DNA of 6,886 nt from Oscillospiraceae bacterium UBA6409 (lineage in GTDB: Bacteria > Bacillota > Clostridia > Oscillospirales > Oscillospiraceae): assembly GCA_002438575.1 (NCBI GenBank), contig DJPP01000116.1, positions 19,609 through 26,494 of the forward strand, read 5' to 3'. Made by a program: the position numbers and the translations under genes. The notes under the pieces were generated by a model that was not told where the DNA came from, ran no database searches, and worked only from the letters and a program-made list of their open reading frames with translations. How positions within the stretch are numbered: position 1 is the first letter of the stretch; every line of letters starts with the position of its first letter. Shown in pieces: positions 1 to 5,576 of the stretch.

Positions 1-535
<535 letters not shown>

Positions 536-545
536 TCAGAATATT

Positions 546-570
546 TTTGCCGCGGCGTGTACGCGGCAAA
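546..570 (-). promoter_or_regulatory. Intercistronic hairpin between groES and groEL
   Basis: A perfect inverted repeat, TTTGCCGCG (546-554) and CGCGGCAAA (562-570), with a 7-nt loop, begins 6 nt after the groES stop and ends well before the groEL ribosome binding site. On the mRNA the stem is followed by AATATT, not a U-tract, so it is a poor intrinsic terminator. Possible roles, by inference, are partial attenuation, a processing site or protection of the upstream groES message. I can see the structure but not its function. Confidence 0.6.
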
Positions 571-575
571 GCACA

Positions 576-881
<306 letters not shown>

Positions 882-902
882 CTATTTTTGATAAAACAGC
901 TT

Positions 903-939
903 CAGCGTTAGCACTCAAAACTCCTGAGTGCTAACGCTG
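903..939 (-). promoter_or_regulatory. CIRCE operator (HrcA repressor binding site) of groESL
   Basis: TTAGCACTC (908-916), a 9-nt spacer and GAGTGCTAA (926-934) exactly match the CIRCE consensus. The pairing continues outward for five more bases on each side, giving perfect 14-bp arms at 903-916 and 926-939. CIRCE is bound by the heat-shock repressor HrcA, whose activity depends on GroEL. It lies just downstream of the groES -10 box and covers the expected transcription start near 936, so bound HrcA would block initiation. The repeat will also be in the 5' untranslated mRNA. Confidence 0.97.
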
Positions 940-942
940 ATT

Positions 943-970
943 ATCATACCACACTATACGGGATTTGCAA
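943..970 (-). promoter_or_regulatory. Sigma-A promoter of groES-groEL
   Basis: Read on the minus strand: -35 TTGCAA (965-970), a 16-nt spacer and -10 TATGAT (943-948). The match to TTGACA/TATAAT is good, and the site lies directly upstream of CIRCE. An AT-rich stretch at about 985-1015 precedes the -35 and may act as an UP-like element. The nearest upstream gene on the same strand ends at 1022 without an obvious terminator, so some read-through may add to this promoter. Confidence 0.85.
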
Positions 971-1021
971 GGGGGAAACGGAGAAATTTTGAAAAATTCA
1001 CAAAATGTTCAAGCGCTGTTC

Positions 1022-1951
1022 TCAGCCGCGGGCCGTCCGGTTGCAGGAGCAGCCCTCCGGGCCGAAGAAGTTCAGCTTTTTGTCGTGCAGCTTAATGGTC
1101 ACGTCGCTGTTGACCACGCTCTCGCCGTCCAGGCAGGTGACGATATCCGGCTTCTCCGAGTGGATATGTACCACCTTGGGACAGGAACAGTGCGCGTATT
1201 CCGGGAACTTGGCATACTCGCCCCTGGAATACGGCCCCACGAATTTCAGGAACGTGCGGCGGTTGACCTCTCTGACCACCAGGGTATTCAGCACACCGTC
1301 ATCCATCCGGGCCTCGGCCACGGGCATAAAGCCGCCGCCGTAGTACCGGCCGTTGCACACAGACACCAGCGACCAGTCGCCCTCCGTGGTCACATCGTCC
1401 AGAGTGATGGTCCAGTGGGTGCCGATGCCCTTGAACAGGAAATTCACCGCCAGAGAGTAGATATAGCTGCCCTTGCCGTCCAGCAGCGGGCTCTCGCTGT
1501 ATTTATGTACGTCCCGGGCCACCCGCGCGTCGATGCCGGAGCAGGCGATGGTCAGCGCCACGCGGCCGTTGACATCAATAGCGTCCATGGGGAACTGCGG
1601 GCCGTCCCACAGGTTTTCGGCGTCCCGGAACTTCTCCATATCATCGCCGAAGTTCTTGAGGAAATCGTTGCCGGTACCCACGGGGATCACGGTCATGGCG
1701 GCGTTGTCATAGCCGATGATGCCGTTGGCCACCTCATTGACGGTCCCGTCGCCGCCGCAGGCGTAAAACCGCAGCGCCTCGCCCGTCTCGCAGAGCTTTT
1801 TCGCCAGCTCCGTGGCGTGGCCCTGCTTTTTCGTCAGGATGCACTGCACGTCCAGCCCGTGCTTCTGCCGCAGCGACTCCGCCATGTCGTAGATCTTCTG
1901 CCGGCTGTCGGTCTTGCCCGCCGTAGGATTGATGATAAAAATATGCTTCAT
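1022..1951 (-). CDS. DgkB/YegS-type diacylglycerol (lipid) kinase family protein
   Basis: Soluble, membrane-associating lipid kinase, 309 residues, the usual size for the family. It is expected to phosphorylate diacylglycerol or a related lipid with ATP, recycling it into phospholipid synthesis. Visible motifs are NPTAGK (8-13), the nucleotide-binding GGDGTVNEV (66-74), GTGNDF (92-97), a beta-sandwich domain with GRYYGGGFMP (201-210) and MDDG (216-219), and a late DGE (275-277). The start at 1951 is chosen because AGGAGG (1961-1966) lies 9 nt upstream and the protein then begins MKHIFIINPTAGK, as family members do; an in-frame ATG at 1975 would put the ribosome binding site inside the gene. 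Odd point: two Cys-x-Cys motifs in the C-terminal part (residues 255-257 and 301-303), the second in the tail. The substrate cannot be told from sequence; a sphingosine-like or other lipid kinase remains possible. Confidence 0.92.
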   Translation of the reverse strand: MKHIFIINPTAGKTDSRQKIYDMAESLRQKHGLDVQCILTKKQGHATELAKKLCETGEALRFYACGGDGTVNEVANGIIGYDNAAMTVIPVGTGNDFLKNFGDDMEKFRDAENLWDGPQFPMDAIDVNGRVALTIACSGIDARVARDVHKYSESPLLDGKGSYIYSLAVNFLFKGIGTHWTITLDDVTTEGDWSLVSVCNGRYYGGGFMPVAEARMDDGVLNTLVVREVNRRTFLKFVGPYSRGEYAKFPEYAHCSCPKVVHIHSEKPDIVTCLDGESVVNSDVTIKLHDKKLNFFGPEGCSCNRTARG

Positions 1952-2015
1952 CGAGGCGTTCCTCCTCATCAACATATTGGAATTAAGCTGAATTTATTTT
2001 GAAAGTATAGGAGTA

Positions 2016-2024
2016 ATTCTATCA
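2016..2024 (-). promoter_or_regulatory. Extended -10 promoter candidate for the lipid kinase gene
   Basis: On the minus strand TGATAGAAT (2024 to 2016) is an extended -10 element, 64 nt before the kinase ATG. No good -35 hexamer lies at 16-18 nt; the best spaced one is CACTTT. A second -10-like box, TATAAT at 2062-2067, also lacks a -35 partner. The 155-nt gap 1952-2106 is AT-rich, unlike the coding DNA, and holds nothing else I recognise. Confidence 0.5.
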
Positions 2025-2106
2025 CGTTTCTGCAAAAGAAAGTGAACAAATTGAAAATAAAATTATACATCGGAGATTTATTAAGGCAGGGCGGAAAAGA
2101 TGGCCG

Positions 2107-3225
2107 TCAGACGTTGCTTCCGTACATGAACACGTCGCACTTGATCATACCGTTATAGAGCTTGCGCTTTTTGTCCGCCGGACGGCCGAAGCAGCGCTCG
2201 AACTCCGTGTGGCTGGAGAGCACCAGTGTGCGCCAGCCCGACGGCAGCGTGCGCCACGCTTTGCCGAAGGCGCGGTAGAGCTGCTCGGCCTCCTGCCTCT
2301 CCAGCAGACGCTCGCCGTAGGGCGGGTTGGTCACCAGCTGGCCGTAGGTGCTGTCCCGGTGGAATTGGGCCGCGTCGGCCACCTCGAAGCGCACGCAGTC
2401 GTCCACGCCGGCCTTGCGGGCGTTGTCCCGTGCGATGGCCACGGCGCGGGGGTCAATGTCGCCGCCCCAGATATCGTACTGCCCGTGGAACTCCCTGTCC
2501 TGGGCCTCGTCCGCCGCGTCCATCCAGCATTCAGGCGGCAGAAATGCCCACTTCTGGGCATCGAAGCGCCGGTCCAGACCGGGGGCGCGGTTTTTGGCGA
2601 TGAGCGCCGCCTCGATGGGGATGGTGCCGCTGCCGCAGAAGGGGTCGCAGAAGGGGTCGCGTCCCCGGTAGCGGCTGAGGGTCACCAGCGCCGCCGCCAG
2701 CGTCTCCCGCAGGGGCGCCTCCACGCCTACGGCGCGGTAGCCCCGCTTGTACAGCCCCTCGCCGCTGGCATCCAGGCCGATGGACACCTGATCCTTGAAC
2801 ACGGAAAAGCGTATCTGGTATTTCGTCCCCGTCTCCGGGAACCGGTCCATGCCGTAGTGGGCCTTCAGGCGCTCCACCACGGCCTTTTTGATGATGCTCT
2901 GGCAGGCGGGCACGGAATGCAGCTGGGAGGAAATGGAATACCCCTTTACCGGAAAGGCGGCGTCCCGGGGCAGGAACTCCTCCCACGCGATGGCGCGAAC
3001 ACCCTGAAACAGCTCCTCGAAGCTCTGTGCCGGGAACTGCCCCAGCAGGGCGACGACCCGGGCGCCGCAGCGCAGGTTGATGTTCAGCCGGGCGCAGTCC
3101 GCCCAGCTACCCTGGCAGAGCACACGGCCATTCTCGGCCCGCACGTCGGCCAGGCCCAGGCGCTTTACCTCGTCGGCCACCAGCTTTTCCAGCCCCAGCA
3201 GGCAGGGGATCTCGTAAGTTATCAT
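2107..3225 (-). CDS. THUMP-domain class I SAM-dependent RNA methyltransferase (YpsC / RlmL N-terminal type)
   Basis: Predicted to transfer a methyl group from S-adenosylmethionine to a guanine N2 of RNA, most likely 23S rRNA by analogy with B. subtilis YpsC and the N-terminal half of E. coli RlmKL. It has 372 residues, typical of the stand-alone Firmicutes form. Domain order: an N-terminal ferredoxin-like/THUMP region (about 1-155), then a Rossmann methyltransferase domain. The latter carries the SAM-binding DPFCGSGTIPIEAAL (194-208), GGDIDPRAVAIARDNA (254-269) and the catalytic NPPYGER (300-306) typical of exocyclic amino-group methyltransferases. The start at 3225 has GAGGTG at 3232-3237, 6 nt upstream, and gives MITYEIPCLLGLEKLVADE, the family N-terminus. 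A longer frame opening at 3285 is rejected because it would run through the promoter. The exact target base is inference. Confidence 0.93.
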   Translation of the reverse strand: MITYEIPCLLGLEKLVADEVKRLGLADVRAENGRVLCQGSWADCARLNINLRCGARVVALLGQFPAQSFEELFQGVRAIAWEEFLPRDAAFPVKGYSISSQLHSVPACQSIIKKAVVERLKAHYGMDRFPETGTKYQIRFSVFKDQVSIGLDASGEGLYKRGYRAVGVEAPLRETLAAALVTLSRYRGRDPFCDPFCGSGTIPIEAALIAKNRAPGLDRRFDAQKWAFLPPECWMDAADEAQDREFHGQYDIWGGDIDPRAVAIARDNARKAGVDDCVRFEVADAAQFHRDSTYGQLVTNPPYGERLLERQEAEQLYRAFGKAWRTLPSGWRTLVLSSHTEFERCFGRPADKKRKLYNGMIKCDVFMYGSNV

Positions 3226-3256
3226 GGGATACACCTCGGTTTCTTGACTACCAAAG

Positions 3257-3285
3257 AGTATACCGAAAAATACCAGGGCGCGCAA
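3257..3285 (-). promoter_or_regulatory. Sigma-A promoter of the RNA methyltransferase gene
   Basis: Minus strand: -35 TTGCGC (3280-3285), a 17-nt spacer and -10 TATACT (3257-3262), placing the transcription start about 25 nt before the ATG at 3225. Spacing is ideal and the leader short. An AACCTAA word (3284-3290) overlaps the -35; it resembles the repeats before the divergent operon. Confidence 0.8.
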
Positions 3286-3397
3286 CCTAAATTTCCGGTG
3301 GCTTTTCGGGGCCGCTTACGCTATAATGGGGAATGTAAACCTGAGGTTGCACCATGCACGGCACATTGGCAGGCAATTTTACGGAAATGCAACCTGA
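3284..3397. repeat. AACCTGA repeats, possible operator for the divergent XRE regulator
   Basis: The divergent intergenic region holds three related words: AACCTAA (3284-3290), the 11-bp perfect palindrome AACCTGAGGTT (3338-3348) and AACCTGA (3391-3397). The second and third also form an 8-bp inverted repeat, AGGTTGCA (3344-3351) with TGCAACCT (3388-3395). One copy overlaps the -35 of the methyltransferase promoter and another ends 6 nt before the -35 of the XRE-NfeD promoter. XRE/Cro proteins often bind short palindromes in their own promoters, so autoregulation is a reasonable guess, but no binding site is known for this protein. Confidence 0.35.
3322..3327 (+). promoter_or_regulatory. Isolated TATAAT box, weak upstream promoter candidate
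   Basis: A perfect -10 consensus TATAAT faces the XRE-NfeD gene, but the hexamer at 17-nt spacing (TGGCTT, 3299-3304) is a poor -35. If used, the leader would start near 3334, include the AACCTGA palindrome, and be about 130 nt long. Confidence 0.3.
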
Positions 3398-3403
3398 ACG
3401 TGA

Positions 3404-3432
3404 TAGACTTTTTTGTCGGTGTCCCGTATACT
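3404..3432 (+). promoter_or_regulatory. Promoter candidate of the XRE-NfeD / SPFH operon
   Basis: -35 TAGACT (3404-3409), a 17-nt spacer and -10 TATACT (3427-3432), placing the start near 3439, about 23 nt before the ATG. The -10 is identical to that of the divergent methyltransferase promoter. The spacing is right; the -35 matches 4 of 6 consensus bases. Confidence 0.65.
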
Positions 3433-3461
3433 GACGGCACCGAAAGCAAAGGAGGGCACAT

Positions 3462-4289
3462 ATGGCATTTGGTGATCGGCTGGCGGCGGTGCGGCGCGGC
3501 AACGGACTGACACAGGAGCAATTCGCCGAGCAGCTACAGGTCTCCCGCCAGGCGGTGAGCAAATGGGAAAGCGGACGGGGCTACCCAGAGATGGAGAAGA
3601 TCCTCTACATCTGCAACCGCTATCAGGTATCCATCGCCGACCTGTTCGCCGAGGAGGCGCCGGTACCCGCCGCGGCGGAGACGCGCCCCGCGCCGGAGCA
3701 GGAGGTCTCTCCCCTGCCCCGCGCCACGCTGGGCAGCGCCGTGGGCGCCTTCCTGACCAACCTGTCCCCGAAAAACAAATGGCTGGCCGGAGCCGTGCTG
3801 GTGGGCATCGGCGCGCTGGCCGGCATCATCGGGCTTATTCTGAGAGGAGGCGACACAGATATGGCGACAACGATATGGATCGCCGCCATCATCATCTTCG
3901 GCGTGGTGGAGGCCGCCACCGCCGGGCTGACATCCATCTGGTTCGTGCTGGGCAGCGTGGCCGGACTGATCGCCGCGGTGTGCGGCGGACCGGTGTGGCT
4001 GCAGGTGGGGCTGTTCTTCGCGGTGTCCATCGCGGCGCTGGCCTTCACCCGGCCGCTGGTGGTCAAGCTGATGAAAAAGGATATCAAGCCCACCAACGCC
4101 GACCGGGTGCTGAACAGCGTGGGCCGCGTAACGGAGCGCATCGACAACGCATTGCCCTCCGGCGCCGTCTATATAGACGGTAAGACCTGGACGGCGCGCA
4201 GCGCCGACGGGGAGGTCATTGAGCCGGACGCCGCCGTGCGTATCCTGCGGATGGAGGGCGTGAAGCTCATCGTACAGAAGGAGCCTTGA
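3462..4289 (+). CDS. Fusion of XRE/Cro helix-turn-helix domain, membrane helix and NfeD protein
   Basis: 275 residues in one open frame. Residues 5-62 are an XRE/Cro HTH (FGDRLAAVRRGNGLTQEQF, recognition helix VSRQAVSKWESGRGYP). A linker rich in Ala, Pro and Glu (65-90) follows, then a hydrophobic helix (107-127). From Met134 on the protein is a complete short NfeD: helices at about 136-151, 154-173 and 178-197 with EAATAGLTSIWF in the family position, then a C-terminal OB-fold (about 214-273) with GRVTERID, GKTWTA and EGVKLIVQ. NfeD proteins are membrane partners of SPFH proteins, and an SPFH gene follows. The start at 3462 has AAAGGAGGG at 3448-3456. The junction holds a full internal ribosome binding site and ATG, so separate NfeD may also be made. 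By inference, the HTH end is cytoplasmic and may couple membrane state to transcription. A sequencing or assembly error joining two genes is possible. Confidence 0.88.
   Translation: MAFGDRLAAVRRGNGLTQEQFAEQLQVSRQAVSKWESGRGYPEMEKILYICNRYQVSIADLFAEEAPVPAAAETRPAPEQEVSPLPRATLGSAVGAFLTNLSPKNKWLAGAVLVGIGALAGIIGLILRGGDTDMATTIWIAAIIIFGVVEAATAGLTSIWFVLGSVAGLIAAVCGGPVWLQVGLFFAVSIAALAFTRPLVVKLMKKDIKPTNADRVLNSVGRVTERIDNALPSGAVYIDGKTWTARSADGEVIEPDAAVRILRMEGVKLIVQKEP
3845..3863 (+). promoter_or_regulatory. Internal ribosome binding site and in-frame ATG for stand-alone NfeD
   Basis: AGGAGG (3845-3850, within GAGAGGAGG) is followed after 10 nt by ATG at 3861-3863, codon 134 of the fusion, in frame. Initiation here would yield a 142-residue protein, MATTIWIAAIIIFG..., which is the length and N-terminus expected for a short NfeD. 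An out-of-frame TGA at 3841-3843 sits directly before this site, as a stop codon of a separate upstream gene would. This suggests the fusion arose from two adjacent genes, or that the frame differs in close relatives. Confidence 0.65.
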
Positions 4290-4290
4290 T

Positions 4291-4398
4291 ATGCCGTACG
4301 TTCTGGGCGGATTAGCCGCCATACTGCTGGGCGTGGTCGCCCGCATCATCCACCTCATCCACAAGCATACGGAGACTATGAAACACACAGGAGAATAA
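4291..4398 (+). CDS. Small single-span membrane protein, 35 residues
   Basis: An unrecognised mini-gene in the 121-nt gap between NfeD and SPFH. It starts one base after the NfeD stop (TGA-T-ATG), with AGAAGGAG at 4276-4283 as ribosome binding site, and its TAA overlaps the SPFH ribosome binding site. The protein begins MPYVLGGLAAILLGVVARI: about 20 hydrophobic residues (3-23) with small-residue spots at Gly6, Gly7 and Gly14 that could pack against another helix. A short polar tail with four histidines (21, 24, 26, 32) follows. Both flanking start signals and the tight spacing favour real translation. By location it may be a third subunit or modulator of the NfeD-SPFH complex; there is no homology I can name. 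Confidence 0.7.
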   Translation: MPYVLGGLAAILLGVVARIIHLIHKHTETMKHTGE

Positions 4399-4410
4399 GG
4401 AGGAACTACT

Positions 4411-5325
4411 ATGCCGACACCGGGAACCATCGCCATCATCATTCTGGTCATTCTCATTCTGGCCGTCATCGTCAGCTGCATCCAGATCGTCCAGCAGTCC
4501 AAGGCCTACGTCGTCGAGCGCCTGGGCGCGTTCCACAGCGTGTGGGGCGTGGGTATGCACTTCAAGCTGCCGTTCATCGAGCGCGTGGTGAAGAAGGTCA
4601 GCCTGAAGGAGCAGGTGGCCGATTTCGATCCCCAGCCGGTCATCACCAAGGATAACGTGACCATGCAGATCGACACCGTCATCTATTTTCAGATCACGGA
4701 CCCCAAGCTGTACACCTACGGCGTGGAGTACCCCATGAGCGCCATCGAAAATCTGACGGCCACCACCCTACGCAACATCATCGGCGAGCTGGAGCTGGAT
4801 CAGTCCCTGACCAGCCGCGACACCATCAACGCCAAGATGCGCTCCATTCTGGACGAGGCCACCGACCCGTGGGGCATCAAGGTCAACCGCGTGGAGCTGA
4901 AGAACATCCTGCCGCCCCGGGAGATCCAGAACGCCATGGAGAAGCAGATGAAGGCCGAGCGCGAGCGCCGGGAGTCCATCCTGCAGGCCGAGGGCGAGAA
5001 GGCCAGCAAGGTGCTGATCGCCGAGGGCGAGAAGCAGTCCACCCTGCTGCGGGCGGACGCGGCGAAGCAGGCCAAGATCATGGCCGCCGAGGCCGAGGCG
5101 GAGTCCATCCTGAAGGTGCAGCAGGCTATGGCCGACTCCATGCGTATGCTGAACGAGAACGCCCCCAACGATCAGGTCATCAAGCTGAAGGCGCTGGAGG
5201 CGCTGGAGAAGGTGGCGGACGGCAAGGCCACGAAGCTCATTATCCCCAGCGAGATCCAGGGGCTGGCCGGTCTGGCCGCCAGCGCCAAGATGCTGGTGGA
5301 GAACGACGCGCCCGCCGCGGAGTAA
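4411..5325 (+). CDS. SPFH/band 7 (stomatin, slipin-type) membrane scaffold protein
   Basis: 304 residues, normal for bacterial slipins (QmcA/stomatin-like). An N-terminal hydrophobic helix (6-28) anchors it. The SPFH domain (about 29-190) shows QSKAYVVERLGAFHSVWGVG, LPFIERV, VITKDNVTMQIDTVIYFQI and RNIIGELELDQSLTSRD, followed by WGIKVNRVELKNILPP (154-169). Residues 170-245 form a charged, Ala/Glu/Lys/Arg-rich coiled coil with two AEGEK units, typical of ring- and cage-forming SPFH proteins. The hydrophobic C-terminal region is IIPSEIQGLAGLAASAKML. These proteins oligomerise on the membrane and organise domains or membrane-protein quality control. The start at 4411 has AAGGAGG (4397-4403), 7 nt upstream. 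Co-transcription with NfeD is the classical arrangement. It lacks the long Gly/Ala-rich repeats of large flotillins, so I call it slipin rather than flotillin (FloA). Confidence 0.95.
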   Translation: MPTPGTIAIIILVILILAVIVSCIQIVQQSKAYVVERLGAFHSVWGVGMHFKLPFIERVVKKVSLKEQVADFDPQPVITKDNVTMQIDTVIYFQITDPKLYTYGVEYPMSAIENLTATTLRNIIGELELDQSLTSRDTINAKMRSILDEATDPWGIKVNRVELKNILPPREIQNAMEKQMKAERERRESILQAEGEKASKVLIAEGEKQSTLLRADAAKQAKIMAAEAEAESILKVQQAMADSMRMLNENAPNDQVIKLKALEALEKVADGKATKLIIPSEIQGLAGLAASAKMLVENDAPAAE

Positions 5326-5329
5326 CGCT

Positions 5330-5530
5330 ATGGCAAAGAAGGAACAGCGCTTTATCAAGGTCGCGGAGGAAGGCGGCTTCCTCGGTAACAGCGAGGTATG
5401 GGTGGACACCCAGACCGGTGTGCAGTATTTTTACCACGCCGCGGGCAATTCCGGCGGGCTGACGGTGCTGGTGGACGCGGAGGGCAAGCCCCTGCTGTAC
5501 CGCAAGACACCGGACGCACCGGAATTCTGA
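5330..5530 (+). CDS. DUF6440 family protein, 66 residues
   Basis: Small soluble protein of unknown function, matching the DUF6440 pattern as I remember it: RFIKVAEEGG at the start, VWVDTQTGVQYFYHAAG (23-39) and GGLTVLVDAEGKPLLY (42-57). No signal peptide, membrane segment or cysteine is visible; it is probably a compact beta-rich domain. It begins 4 nt after the SPFH stop, with a modest GGAG (5319-5322) as ribosome binding site lying across the end of the SPFH gene, so translation is probably coupled. It is the last gene of the operon, directly before the terminator. A link with the NfeD/SPFH complex is suggested only by position. Confidence 0.8.
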   Translation: MAKKEQRFIKVAEEGGFLGNSEVWVDTQTGVQYFYHAAGNSGGLTVLVDAEGKPLLYRKTPDAPEF

Positions 5531-5571
5531 GCAAAAAAGGAAGCACCCCGCGGGGTGCTTCCTTTTTTGCT
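5530..5571. terminator. Bidirectional intrinsic terminator, perfect 42-bp palindrome
   Basis: GCAAAAAAGGAAGCACCCCG (5531-5550) is followed with no gap by its exact reverse complement (5551-5570), and the flanking A5530/T5571 also pair. The RNA would fold into a GC-rich stem (GGAAGCACCC with a CGCG loop) followed by U6 on either strand. It lies between two convergent genes, ending 1 base into the stop of the plus-strand operon and starting 6 nt after the stop of the minus-strand gene, so it should terminate both. Confidence 0.95.
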
Positions 5572-5576
5572 TCGCT

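Noticed and set aside
546..570. groES-groEL hairpin as an intrinsic terminator
   Set aside because: No run of U follows the stem on either strand, and groEL directly downstream must be transcribed.
965..2002. A 345-codon plus-strand open frame
   Set aside because: It lies antisense to the lipid kinase, which has all its family motifs. The frame has no recognisable domain and arises from the GC-rich codon pattern of the real gene.
3226..3285. Upstream start for the RNA methyltransferase (extra 20 residues)
   Set aside because: The extension would be encoded by the promoter's -10 and spacer, and the ATG at 3225 has its own well-placed ribosome binding site.
2209..3510. A 433-codon plus-strand open frame
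   Set aside because: It is antisense to the RNA methyltransferase, crosses two promoters and runs into the XRE-NfeD gene. It shows no family motif.
3534..4502. Long minus-strand open frames under the XRE-NfeD gene
   Set aside because: They are shadows of the HTH/NfeD coding sequence with low-complexity His/Asp/Gln-rich translation and no ribosome binding site.
4768..5409. Minus- and plus-strand frames overlapping the SPFH coiled coil
   Set aside because: They mirror the repetitive Ala/Glu/Lys codons of the coiled coil; the leucine-rich or arginine/glycine-rich translations are typical shadow products.
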